NCBI GenBank assembly: GCA_016717655.1
Contig: JADKFC010000004.1
Coordinates: 124,001 to 188,000 of the forward strand
Reading direction: 5' to 3'
Length of the DNA: 64,000 nt
Source: Saprospiraceae bacterium
GTDB taxonomy: Bacteria > Bacteroidota > Bacteroidia > Chitinophagales > Saprospiraceae
Shown here: positions 18,172 to 27,121 of the stretch, in pieces
Layout of the letters: each line of letters opens with the position of its first letter
Numbering within the stretch: the stretch's first letter is position 1
Program-made: the position numbers and the translations under genes
Notes under the pieces: generated by a model
Told to the model about the DNA's origin: nothing
Seen by the model: the letters and a program-made list of their open reading frames with translations, nothing else
The model's database searches: none

Positions 18172-21100
18172 TTACCTCACCACCATCACACTTCCCACCA
18201 ACACCTTCTCGGTATTGCCATCCTGCCACCTAATATCAGCCCTCCATGTGTAGGCTCCCTGGGGTACAATTTTACCCTTGTAGCTGCCATCCCACTCTCC
18301 AGTGGGTGATCCATCTTCATCCAGCTCGGTGGACTCCCATACTTTTTCGCCCCAGGGAGAGAAGATGGAGATGTGGTATTGGGCTATGCCCACACCCACG
18401 GGTTTAAATACTTTTACGAGATCATCTCCGTGATCGGGGGCAAGGGCAGAGGGGGCGTAAAAGGTTTTGATCCACTCGGGTTCAATGGTCTTGGGTAGGC
18501 TGTCTGTACAGGTATATAGGCCGTCATTGTGGTGGTAGGCGTAGAGCACTACGGTGATGGGGCGATTGATGTTGTACACGTGCATGGGGTTGAGCTCGGT
18601 GGAGGTAAAGTCATCTCCAAAATTCCAGAGCAGAGAGGTGAAGTCACGACAGAGGTGGTTAAATTGTACTTCTCCTTTGATCTGGTTGTTGTAGCCGGTG
18701 GTGTAGTCAAAATCAGCGGTGGGGCGGGTGAAGATGGTAATGGGTACGGCGGCATCGAGGGTGTCTTTGCACAGGGCATTGTACACGGCAATGAGGCGGA
18801 TGTGGTATTGACCGGCTTCATCAAAGACGATGGTGGGTGAGTTTTGGGTAGTCTGGCCCTTGCCTTCAATGGTCCATTCGTAAGTCACGGCGTGTTGGCT
18901 TAGGTTGTCGAGGGTGATTTCTTCTCTTTCACAGGCCTGGTTCTCTACCTCAAAATTGGCGATGGGTTGGTGGTAGATGGGCACCAGGGCGGGCACGGTG
19001 TCTTTGCAACTGAATTCGTTTTCTACCAGCAGTTGTATGCTATAGGTCTTGTCTTCGGTAAATGTGTATACAAAATCCAGGTCCTGAGATACGGGGCTGC
19101 CGTTGATCAGCCATTGGGCATCGTTGTAGTCGGTAGAGGTATTGGTGAAGCTGACCCGCATGGGCACGCCACACTCGCGGTCTTTGGCAAAATCAAAGGC
19201 GGCCACAGGCTTGGGAAACACGGTGATCTCTGTGGTGAGGGTGTCATTGGGACAGCCATTGTCATTGATGGCAACGAGGCTGGCCATGTACGTACCGTGA
19301 CTGCTATACAGGTAGCTGGTGTCGCGGTTGACGGAGCTCACGCCATTGCCAAAATACCAGATGTATCGATCGCTGTGCAGTGAGCTGTTGTTAAAATCTA
19401 CTTGCAGGTCTTCGCAGCCGCTGACCTTGTTGGTGGTAAAGTCGGCCATGGCTGAGGGCAGGACGGTGATGGTTTTCACCATGGTGTCTTTGCAGCTGCG
19501 GTCTGAGGTGGCCATCAACTCGATGTCAAAGTTGCCAAAGGCGGCAGGCCAGAAAGTGGTATTGATCAATGTGTCACTTTGGTTTTGAAACTGCCATATA
19601 TAGCCCACGGCTCCCGTAGAGGTGTTTTGCACATGGATCGAATCGTAGCCCAGACAGTATTTTTGATCAACAAAGCTAAAGTCGGCCACGGGCTTGGGGT
19701 GGATGATGACGTTGACCATAGCGGTATCGGCAAAACAATTGTTTTCATCGTAGACCGTGAGGCTTACCACAAAGGTGCCGCTCTTATGATAAGTGTGTTT
19801 AGGAGCTACATCTGCACTATGGCCACTGCCATCGCCAAAGTCCCAGTCGTACAAGAGGCCATTGATGCTTTGGTCGATGAATTGTACGGGCAGGGGCTGG
19901 CAACCATTCAGCACATCGGCCGCAAAGGAGGCGGTGGGCTTGCCTACTATTTTGATTTCTTTGGTGATGCTGTATTCACAATCATAGACCAGCGACCTGC
20001 CGGTGAGCCTTATCGTATAGGTACCCGGATTAACATAAGCGTGATGTGGGTTACTTTCATCAGAGGCGCTGCCATCCCCAAAGTCCCAGTGGCTGCCCGT
20101 CAGATCGGGCGAGGTATTGGTAAAACTTACGGTGTCTGCCATGCAGGCATAGTTGGGCAGGGTAAAGTCGACCACGGGTGCGGGTACTACATTGACAAAG
20201 GTGCTATCACTGTGGATGCCGCAGTTGGCAGCGTAGAGCAGGATCTTGTACCGACCACTTTCTTCAAAACGGATGGTGGCTGTATCTCCGGAGAGCCCGG
20301 CCTTATTTCCCTTGGGTGATACGATCTCCCAGGTATTGATAGCACCCGGTGTGCTGAAGGCCAGAAAGGTGAGGCTGTCGAACTGACACACCTCGTCATC
20401 GGGCGATTCTATAAAGGCTCTTACATTGGGGGGATAAACTTTTACCACGCGGTCCTGGGTATCGGTCCCACAGTCATTTCGGGCGATGAGGCGGATTGTG
20501 TATTCGGTTATGGTACTATCATTGGTGGTGTACGTCTGCACGGGCGGCATGCTGTCTGTAGAAAAGTTGCCATTGCCCAGGTCCCAATAAAAGGAGGTGG
20601 GTCGGCCGAGCGTTTTGTTACCAAATGTTATCTGTAAGGGTGAACAGCCCTGCACTTCGCTCAATCCAACTTCTACCCTTGGGTAGGGCCTTACGGTAAA
20701 GGTATCGCTCTTGGATACGGTGCCACATTCATTGGTGGTATATAGGGTAAGGGTATAATGTTTTACATCGAGCAGACTGTCTATGGTAAGGGGTCCAAAG
20801 TTTTGGGTGTCATATCGTTTTCCGTTGAGTATCCAATACGAGGTAAAGGCCCCGTCTGCATTGCTGAGGTTGAGGGAACTTAAGGTGAAGGGAGCACATG
20901 GACTGGGCGGCAACATGAGGTTGGAGCCAATGTTGGGTTTTGTGGTTACTCGAATGGTTTGTGAATAGGTGTTGGAGCAGCCGTTGTAGTTCTTCAGGGA
21001 TAGGGTAACGGTATAGTTGTTTTTGGTTGCATAACTTGCGGTAACCGCCGGGTCGAGATGGGAAGTATTGCCATTGCCAAAGTTCCAGCTAACGGTTGCC

Positions 21101-23634
21101 GGGTCGTAGCTGCCCGGTGGGGTGGTATTTGTAAACGTGATTACTTCCCCAATGCAGTTGGTGCTGTCTTTCAGGAATGTGGGCTGTGGCAGGGAGTGTA
21201 TGGTGATTTTTTTCTCTTTACATGCTTGACAGTTGCTAATCGCGTTGTCGTTGACGCAATATTGATAGGTATAAGTGGTATCCGTTTTTAGCTGGCTAAG
21301 GTCAATGATGCCAAAGCTGGGCTGGATGCCCTGCCCATTCCAGGTGCCATTGCCCGGACTGGCGGTGAGGGCCAGCGCAGTGGGGCCATAACAAAAGGCG
21401 GTATCGGCTCCAATGTTAAGATTATTGGCGGGGTCGTTTATTTTGATGTTGACACTGCCGCTTACCTCGCAGGATGTGCCTTTTTCAAAAACGTAATTAT
21501 ACATCTTCACACCTCCCTTGGCCATATTAAGGTCGATTACACCTGTGGCAGGATTCACACCCGGTCCGCTCCAGCTACCTCCTGCAGGTGATGCTGTTAA
21601 TTGAAAGGTGCCGTCGTTGATGCACACGGTATCATTGGGGGGTAGGGACAAAGTTGTTTTGGCAATGATGTGGATGCGACCTGTATCGCTCACTGTACAT
21701 TCGCCTTGCTGATGACTAGCCTCTACTAAATATGGGCCTGGGCTGAGTCCGCCAAGGTTGTAGTTGTTGGGCACGGCCATGTTGTTGATAAAAAACTTGG
21801 TGTTGGTGCTATAGGGTATCACCGTGTCTACAAGCTCACTGGTGAGCAGAATGGGGCCACCATTTGCACAAAATACGGAAGAGTCTTTGATGGAGAAGGC
21901 GGGTAACAGGTCTATTTGAATAGATACAGGAGTATTAGAAATGCAATTGCCATCATCATACTTGTATTGGATAGTGTTTAAGCCGCCATGTGCCATTGTA
22001 GGGTCAAAGATTCCTTTTATTGAATCAATTATTCCTAAACCCATCCAAATTCCTCCGGTGGGATTGGCAACTAGTGTATCAATATCTTCATCTTCACAAT
22101 ATTTTTTGGGTGAAATGTTAATAGCTACAGATTTAACTACCTTGATGTGTACTGTATCAGTAGATTGGCATTCGGGAGGGCCAATGGTATAAGTAATGAT
22201 GTAACTACCTTCACCTGCTAAGCTTGGTGTAAATACACCTCCTGATGAAAGTCCTTGTCCATTCATTTTCCAAGATCCTCCTGTTCTATCTGCCAATAGA
22301 GTATCCTTTTCTGTTGAATTAAAACAATATGTTTTTTTATATTTGGTAATATTTACAGGGTCTCTGGAATAGACTGTTATCGTTTCATTCAATTTTATAG
22401 ACCCACAAGAGTAGTATACTGTGGCTTCAATATTAAATGTACCTGGTTTTGAAAAAAATATTGAACCAGGATTTATGTTTTTCGATGTAGAAGGGCTGCC
22501 GCTTTGAAATTTCCACAATACGGAATCTATATTTGTAGTATTTGTCAGTGTTGGAAGGTAAGTTCCTGTTTCGCAAAATATTTTGTTTCCCTGAATATTT
22601 GTATTTGGTCTGTCAATTACATTTAATTCAAACATTTTGGAAACCGGAGGTCCGCATTCATTGTCTGCGGTAAGGGTAAACTTGAGTGGAGATCCTGGAT
22701 TTGTGGGTCTAAGAACTACAAATTTAATCGTATCTAATTTCGCAATAGTATCTGCCGGAAATTTTTTTTCCTTTTTACGGATTGAAGAAATTAACTTCCA
22801 ATTTAACGTGTCGGTGAAAACATTATTTGCTGGAAAGGTCCAAATGTTGATGTTCTTTGCCCATTGATTGCTCTTGTCTATTAGACATACTGTGTCACCA
22901 ACACAGATTTTATTGTTGTTGACATTTGCAGAAACCGAAAAATCAGAATTGGGATAACCCACCACGTTGATGGTTTGGGGGTCTGACATGTGGCTCCCAC
23001 AACTGTTTTTCACAGTTAGCTTTACTGTATAAACACCTGGTGTACTATATTTATGACTAGGGTTGGGGTTATTGCCTGATAACATATTTCCATCCCCAAA
23101 ATCCCAAATATAGGCGTCAGCCAATGATGCATCCACATTACATGATTGGCTTTGGAAATTTGCCATTTGATCAATACAAACCTCGGGTTTGGTATTAAAT
23201 ATTGCTCTTGGACCATGTTTTATTTTTAAATTGACCCCTATTAACCTGCACGATGCTCCTTCTGTACAGTATTTTTTACCCCTAACCCAAATGAAATATT
23301 CGGTCACTGTTCTTTTACATATTTCCTCTTCCGGTATACTGTAAGAGTGTGTATAAATGTATTCGTTTTTTCCAAATCTTCCTATAGAGCCGTCACACCA
23401 ATAAACAAAGAAACTATCAAAATCAGAAGTTTTTAACTTGTCTATTTCTATGGTTACATTTTCAGATTGACAAAAAATACTGTTATCATCAGTAGAAAGT
23501 CCTATCGAAACACCACCACATTTATCATCACACTCTGAGTCAGATGGTGGAGTACAGCTAACCTGACAAAATGAGTCAACTTGATAAGTTAACAGACACA
23601 ATAATACACTAATCCTTATACCACACATTCTCAT
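18172..23634 (-). CDS. Giant PKD-repeat surface protein with gliding-motility C-terminal domain, 1820 aa
   Basis: Signal peptide at residues 1-24 (ISVLLCLLTYQVDSFCQ). About ten PKD-type domains carry the WDFGDG-like core (e.g. YIWDFGDGN, HWDFGDGSA, YDWDFGDGSG, LWNFGDDF). Between residues about 430 and 830 four modules share GGxWxGxG then G-Y-Y (TGGSWKMNGQG, TGGIWMGLG, AGGSWSGPG, GNGTWNGQG). The last 85 residues (FYAPSALAPDHGDDL, ISIFSPWGEKVWES, GKIVPQGAYTWRADI) are the gliding-motility-associated C-terminal domain used as a T9SS export signal. It overlaps the porP stop by 26 nt (20 nt if the second Met is used), so it is the likely PorP-linked cargo. The 5' third is AT-rich and the rest GC-rich. 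Probable role: surface adhesin. Confidence 0.92.
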   Translation of the reverse strand: MRMCGIRISVLLCLLTYQVDSFCQVSCTPPSDSECDDKCGGVSIGLSTDDNSIFCQSENVTIEIDKLKTSDFDSFFVYWCDGSIGRFGKNEYIYTHSYSIPEEEICKRTVTEYFIWVRGKKYCTEGASCRLIGVNLKIKHGPRAIFNTKPEVCIDQMANFQSQSCNVDASLADAYIWDFGDGNMLSGNNPNPSHKYSTPGVYTVKLTVKNSCGSHMSDPQTINVVGYPNSDFSVSANVNNNKICVGDTVCLIDKSNQWAKNINIWTFPANNVFTDTLNWKLISSIRKKEKKFPADTIAKLDTIKFVVLRPTNPGSPLKFTLTADNECGPPVSKMFELNVIDRPNTNIQGNKIFCETGTYLPTLTNTTNIDSVLWKFQSGSPSTSKNINPGSIFFSKPGTFNIEATVYYSCGSIKLNETITVYSRDPVNITKYKKTYCFNSTEKDTLLADRTGGSWKMNGQGLSSGGVFTPSLAGEGSYIITYTIGPPECQSTDTVHIKVVKSVAINISPKKYCEDEDIDTLVANPTGGIWMGLGIIDSIKGIFDPTMAHGGLNTIQYKYDDGNCISNTPVSIQIDLLPAFSIKDSSVFCANGGPILLTSELVDTVIPYSTNTKFFINNMAVPNNYNLGGLSPGPYLVEASHQQGECTVSDTGRIHIIAKTTLSLPPNDTVCINDGTFQLTASPAGGSWSGPGVNPATGVIDLNMAKGGVKMYNYVFEKGTSCEVSGSVNIKINDPANNLNIGADTAFCYGPTALALTASPGNGTWNGQGIQPSFGIIDLSQLKTDTTYTYQYCVNDNAISNCQACKEKKITIHSLPQPTFLKDSTNCIGEVITFTNTTPPGSYDPATVSWNFGNGNTSHLDPAVTASYATKNNYTVTLSLKNYNGCSNTYSQTIRVTTKPNIGSNLMLPPSPCAPFTLSSLNLSNADGAFTSYWILNGKRYDTQNFGPLTIDSLLDVKHYTLTLYTTNECGTVSKSDTFTVRPYPRVEVGLSEVQGCSPLQITFGNKTLGRPTSFYWDLGNGNFSTDSMPPVQTYTTNDSTITEYTIRLIARNDCGTDTQDRVVKVYPPNVRAFIESPDDEVCQFDSLTFLAFSTPGAINTWEIVSPKGNKAGLSGDTATIRFEESGRYKILLYAANCGIHSDSTFVNVVPAPVVDFTLPNYACMADTVSFTNTSPDLTGSHWDFGDGSASDESNPHHAYVNPGTYTIRLTGRSLVYDCEYSITKEIKIVGKPTASFAADVLNGCQPLPVQFIDQSINGLLYDWDFGDGSGHSADVAPKHTYHKSGTFVVSLTVYDENNCFADTAMVNVIIHPKPVADFSFVDQKYCLGYDSIHVQNTSTGAVGYIWQFQNQSDTLINTTFWPAAFGNFDIELMATSDRSCKDTMVKTITVLPSAMADFTTNKVSGCEDLQVDFNNSSLHSDRYIWYFGNGVSSVNRDTSYLYSSHGTYMASLVAINDNGCPNDTLTTEITVFPKPVAAFDFAKDRECGVPMRVSFTNTSTDYNDAQWLINGSPVSQDLDFVYTFTEDKTYSIQLLVENEFSCKDTVPALVPIYHQPIANFEVENQACEREEITLDNLSQHAVTYEWTIEGKGQTTQNSPTIVFDEAGQYHIRLIAVYNALCKDTLDAAVPITIFTRPTADFDYTTGYNNQIKGEVQFNHLCRDFTSLLWNFGDDFTSTELNPMHVYNINRPITVVLYAYHHNDGLYTCTDSLPKTIEPEWIKTFYAPSALAPDHGDDLVKVFKPVGVGIAQYHISIFSPWGEKVWESTELDEDGSPTGEWDGSYKGKIVPQGAYTWRADIRWQDGNTEKVLVGSVMVVR

Positions 23635-24760
23635 AGATCCTCCAATTTTCAGGTAAGGTTAAATCATAACAGTTCACATCGTAAATATTGTCGAGCTTAC
23701 ACAGCGTGCTTTTGTTGAGTCGGTAGGCAAAGCCCAGTCCCAAAATGGGTCCGATGGTGTTGCTCAGTCCGCCAATGTTGTGGCCATAGCTGAGGTTCAT
23801 TTCTACCAGTCGACCCTGCCTTGGTTTAAACTTGTATTCCAGCATAAGATCTACCCATTTGGTATTGTTGGTGTATTGAGACAAGGGAGTAAAGTGCAGC
23901 GAAGACACCAGTCCCAGCCGATTGTTGATCACACCCACCCGGGTACCTATTTCCACATAGTCGATGCCGCCTTGGTTTTGGTACACCGCAAAAAATTTAA
24001 TCTTGGATAGGTTGCTGTTGAGGTGGGCATAGTTTTTTTCATATAAAAAGTGCGCTGTAAGCCGCCATGGGTCCGCGGTAGCAATGCCCGTGAGTGAGTT
24101 GTACTGCAGCCACCGGGTATTGATGGTGCCATACGCCCGGTAAGCCGCCACACCCGTATTGATAACATAGCTGCGGTGGGTAGTGGCATTGGTATTTCGG
24201 ATGTAGGAAACTCCAAAACCGGGGTTAAAATACCAGCTCTGATTGTTGCCCGGGGCTACAAAAGCCGTGGGGTTGAGGTTGCCGAACTTGTCAAAAATAC
24301 CATATTTGGGGTCCAGCTGGTCAGAAAAAATCAGATTACTAAAATCGAGGCTGTTCCTGCCAAACGAAAAATCGCCCCCAATCCGGATGTTGTGCTGGAT
24401 AAACTTAGTTTTAACAGGGGTAATGGTAATGCTGCTCAAAAAGCCCAACTCTGTGGTCTTGTACCTTGCCTTGCCCTCCTGATCGTGCAACAATTTAATG
24501 CCTATGTCCAACAAACGAGTACACGGCAGCGGCTCCTCAATCAACACACTCAAAGTCTGGTACCGGTCAGAGGCATCCCCAAAATTATTCCACTGCATTT
24601 TGGCATTCATCTGGATTGACTCTACCCCGGTAATGCCCACAAAAGAAGGATTGATCATCGCCCTTTGAGTCTGAAATGACATCCCAAATGGATCCTGGCC
24701 CTCTAGCCCAATCCGGGCCAATATGACCAATAGACAGCAGTACAGTACTTTCCTATTCAT
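23609..24760 (-). CDS. PorP/SprF-family outer-membrane protein (T9SS-associated)
   Basis: A 383-aa protein with a signal peptide (VLYCCLLVILARIGLEGQ) followed by the family hallmark of an early Phe/Gln-rich segment and NPSFVGITG (PFGMSFQTQRAMINPSFVG). The rest is beta-barrel: strands such as LLDIGIKLLHDQ, IRIGGDFSFGRNSLDFS, SWYFNPGFGVSYIR and LGLGFAYRLN. PorP/SprF proteins help export or anchor T9SS cargo, typically the giant protein encoded next to them. Here the partner is the 1820-aa PKD protein whose start overlaps this stop. A TAnnTTTG element lies 47 nt upstream of the ATG. Family confident; cargo assignment inferred from overlap. Confidence 0.93.
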   Translation of the reverse strand: MNRKVLYCCLLVILARIGLEGQDPFGMSFQTQRAMINPSFVGITGVESIQMNAKMQWNNFGDASDRYQTLSVLIEEPLPCTRLLDIGIKLLHDQEGKARYKTTELGFLSSITITPVKTKFIQHNIRIGGDFSFGRNSLDFSNLIFSDQLDPKYGIFDKFGNLNPTAFVAPGNNQSWYFNPGFGVSYIRNTNATTHRSYVINTGVAAYRAYGTINTRWLQYNSLTGIATADPWRLTAHFLYEKNYAHLNSNLSKIKFFAVYQNQGGIDYVEIGTRVGVINNRLGLVSSLHFTPLSQYTNNTKWVDLMLEYKFKPRQGRLVEMNLSYGHNIGGLSNTIGPILGLGFAYRLNKSTLCKLDNIYDVNCYDLTLPENWRIYENVWYKD

Positions 24761-24806
24761 AGTATTACTGGTTTTAATCTAAAATCGGGTAAGCGCCTGG
24801 GTAGGG

Positions 24807-24814
24807 CAAAGATA
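24807..24814 (-). promoter_or_regulatory. -7 element upstream of the porP/PKD operon
   Basis: TATCTTTG on the minus strand, an exact TAnnTTTG match, would place the transcript start about 40 nt before the ATG. No clear TTG is found at the -33 distance, so support rests on this element and on position. Confidence 0.5.
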
Positions 24815-25106
24815 GGGTATAATATTCATCGGCTACTACTATTTGGGTTATTTAGAATGGGTACTTATTATATCGTCTTGGTTTATAATTGTGTTACTTA
24901 TAAAATCAGGTCTCAAAACCGGGTTGTTCTACCTATGGACAAAGTTGCTATGCCTCACCCTATCCAAGTACACATATTCAGATAAGGTTTGACCATCAAA
25001 AGCCAGCCCTGCCATCGGCTCCATGGCCCGTCCTGACTCAAAGACTGCAAATTACAACATGGGAAAATGCCTAAAAAACAGAAATTTTGCGGTTTTCCTG
25101 AAAAAA

Positions 25107-25219
25107 GGGGCTAGGGGTTGGGGGCTAGGGGATTGATTGAGAGGAAGTTATAGTTAATTTTTTCCTGTAAATGGGGGAGAATTAGGGATTAGGGATTAGG
25201 GACTAGGGGATAAGGGGGC
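25107..25219. repeat. G-rich TAGGGG/TTAGGGA repeat tract (copy 1)
   Basis: Many short G runs: GGGGCTAGGGGTTGGGGGC at the left, then after an AT-rich spacer repeats of TTAGGGA and CTAGGGG at 25181-25219. The same word family forms the tract at 33102-33186. With four or more G3-G5 runs in 30 nt it could form G-quadruplexes on the plus strand. No gene is seen from 24815 to 25387. Confidence 0.7.
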
Positions 25220-25387
25220 GAAAAGTTATGTAACTAGACTTCTCCTCCACAGCGGACACAGGGAATGGTTTTTACGCAGCCAAATTTACAATCGCCCTTG
25301 TTGATTTTTTTTTGGCACCCATTTACATCTATGTGTTTTGGTGCTCAACTTAAAAAGTTAAATTTTACATAATTATTACCTTCATTC

Positions 25388-25418
25388 TTGACACCGGCAC
25401 AATATCAGTACATATTTG
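25388..25418 (+). promoter_or_regulatory. Possible promoter for the 25.6 kb lipoprotein
   Basis: TTGACACCGG starts at 25388 and CATATTTG lies at 25411-25418, the same 20-nt spacing as at parD, whose promoter shares CTTGACAC-GG. The first base of the -7 box deviates (C for T). It would leave a leader of about 135 nt before ATG 25559. Confidence 0.4.
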
Positions 25419-25558
25419 CAGTGCCCGATTGAAGATAATTTTTATGTGTTTTATTACCAATAATCAAATCAGATCAATACTGGTTTTAGATCAAGGTCAA
25501 TAAAATCTAATGCTTCTTTCTATTAGTTATTTTATTCATTTTTAAACGTTATGAAATC

Positions 25559-26293
25559 ATGAAAATTCTAAAAGTTTTGCTATTTGCCTTGCTGGCAATA
25601 TTTACCTCAGTGTCTTGCAGCAAAGAAGATATGTCGCCTCATTTAAACCATTCACCGGTTGCAACTCATTCAAATACCTCTTTGCCTAATTATAACCCCT
25701 GTCACTCCAGCAAATTCAGGTTCGATTATGATCGTTCGTATTTTCAAAAATATGTGGAACATCAAACTGAAATTGATGCTTACTTAAACACGTGCGATAC
25801 TTTGCTGTACGCAAATAAAAGCATGCTGTTTACAATTAATGACATATATAGAAAAACCGAATCACCTCTTGATTCCAATTTTTTCAAACCATCGGATCTT
25901 TTTATCGATTTTCAATCTGATCCAAGAGTTTCAGACAACTTTCGGAATATTATAAATCAACTCTTATACATCATTGATCAATCTTCTTCTTATGAAGAGT
26001 ATCTTCAACAACTAACCGCTTTAGCTGCCACGATTAATCTCGATACATTGAGTGCAGATGATAGAATAAAAATATCAACTTTATTCTTCATCGTTGAATG
26101 TGAATCTTATGATACATTTTGCACTCCTGAAATCAGAATGTGGGGAACGTCCTGGCCAAGAGGGCCAAACAGGAAAGAGATTAGATGTGGTGTAAGTATA
26201 ATTGGTGGCGCCATTCTGGGTGGCTTGAGTGGTGCCTGGATCGGTGCCGTTGCCGGCGCAGCAACCGGTTGGGCTACTGGTCCGTGTGAATAA
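25559..26293 (+). CDS. Lipoprotein ending in a glycine zipper, 244 aa
   Basis: Lipoprotein signal at residues 1-21 (LLFALLAIFTSVSC, then SKED). The middle 180 residues are acidic and helical with a repeated Tyr/Leu pattern (SYEEYLQQLTALAATI). The C-terminal 35 residues are a striking glycine zipper (GGAILGGLSGAWIGAVAGAA) that ends GPCE, preceded by RCGV, so two cysteines bracket the hydrophobic stretch and could form a disulphide. Basic residues (RGPNRKEIR) sit just before it. Glycine zippers like this occur in membrane-inserting peptides such as bacteriocins and in outer-membrane Gly-zipper proteins. A tiny two-TM protein follows 21 nt later. Related in plan to 10248-11687. Function unknown. 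Confidence 0.8.
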   Translation: MKILKVLLFALLAIFTSVSCSKEDMSPHLNHSPVATHSNTSLPNYNPCHSSKFRFDYDRSYFQKYVEHQTEIDAYLNTCDTLLYANKSMLFTINDIYRKTESPLDSNFFKPSDLFIDFQSDPRVSDNFRNIINQLLYIIDQSSSYEEYLQQLTALAATINLDTLSADDRIKISTLFFIVECESYDTFCTPEIRMWGTSWPRGPNRKEIRCGVSIIGGAILGGLSGAWIGAVAGAATGWATGPCE

Positions 26294-26314
26294 ATCATTT
26301 TAATCTTGTCTAAG

Positions 26315-26485
26315 ATGAAACCCAAACAACTAGCAGTTCTGATTCTGTTCCTGGCCATTTCAGTATATTATTTCAATAAAGAAAACACACAGCTGAACAG
26401 CATCAAGTCTATTGTTTTATTAATAGCTCTTCCGTTTCTTGTTATATCCTTTTACATTAAAAATAAAAAAGAAGGGGACAAATAA
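26315..26485 (+). CDS. Small two-TM membrane protein, 56 aa
   Basis: ATG at 26315, stop TAA at 26483-26485. Two hydrophobic segments (LAVLILFLAISVYYF at about residues 6-20 and IVLLIALPFLVISFYI at about 33-48) are joined by a polar loop, with a Lys-rich C-terminus (KNKKEGDK) that should stay in the cytoplasm. It starts 21 nt after the stop of the glycine-zipper lipoprotein, so it is probably in the same transcript. Tiny membrane proteins next to membrane-active peptides often give immunity; here that is inference from arrangement only. Confidence 0.6.
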   Translation: MKPKQLAVLILFLAISVYYFNKENTQLNSIKSIVLLIALPFLVISFYIKNKKEGDK

Positions 26486-26536
26486 GCGGGCGCGTTAATC
26501 ACACTATTTGCCTTAATCTATATTCACTAAAATGAT

Positions 26537-26866
26537 CTTTGTTTCTTCTTTGTGGTGAATTTACCCACGCTTTTAACCACTAAGGGCACTAAGATTGCAC
26601 CAAGGGCACTAGGAAGCTTTGTGGCCTTTGTGAGTCCTTTGTGGGCTTTGTGGTGAAACTATCCCTCGCATTTTACCACTAAGGACACTAAGATTGCACG
26701 AAGGGCACTATTTTCTTTGTGACCTTTGTGTACCCCTTGTGACCCTTGTGGTGAAAAACACCTCTCACTTCTAACCACTAAGTTCACTAAGATTGCACTA
26801 TGGACACTACGGACTCTTTGTGACCTTTGTGTATCCCTTGTGTCCTTTGTGGTAAAAAACCAAGCT
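26537..26866. repeat. Intergenic array of CCACTAAGG...CTTTGTGG units (array 1)
   Basis: About three tandem units of roughly 105 bp. Each opens TTTTAACCACTAAGGGCACT, has a variable centre, and closes CCTTTGTGGTGAAA, with CTTTGTGACCTTTGTG inside. The two halves of a unit are imperfectly complementary, so each could fold. The same units recur at 29725-29940 and 30430-30659, with a fragment near 33190. Frames through these units give Lys/Asp/Thr-rich peptides (TTKDTRDTQRSQ) that are artefacts of the repeat. Confidence 0.8.
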
Positions 26867-27091
26867 TTTAACCTATTATGATTCAAGGCACACTTGTGCC
26901 TGTGTATCCCTGGGGACCCCGTGGGGAAAAATTTCCCCTTCCTTTTCATGAAACAATTTTTCTATTCATCTCGAATCATTTTAAAAACAGCTCTATAACC
27001 TTTATTCATAAAATATCTTTGCAAAGTTAGACCCTATCCCCTAAAATAATGTAAATGAGGTCGTGAAAAAATCAAACCAAATAAAAAGACC

Positions 27092-27099
27092 TACCTTTG
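27092..27099 (+). promoter_or_regulatory. -7 element before the AraC-type regulator
   Basis: TACCTTTG matches TAnnTTTG exactly and would start transcription about 15 nt before ATG 27122. No TTG is found at the expected -33 distance; the region there (GTGAAAAAATCAAACC) is A-rich, as expected for an activator-dependent promoter. Confidence 0.45.
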
Positions 27100-27121
27100 T
27101 CATTATTTGAATTTTGCAAAA

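Noticed and set aside
18529..20319. Long plus-strand frames opposite the PKD gene (e.g. 18529-18840, 19579-20319)
   Set aside because: They are antisense shadows of the GC-rich minus-strand PKD gene, have Val/Gly-rich low-complexity translations and no start context.
26659..26949. Frame encoding a TTKDTRDTQRSQ-type protein
   Set aside because: It is a translation of the CCACTAAGG/CTTTGTGG repeat units; the same peptide arises from each array.
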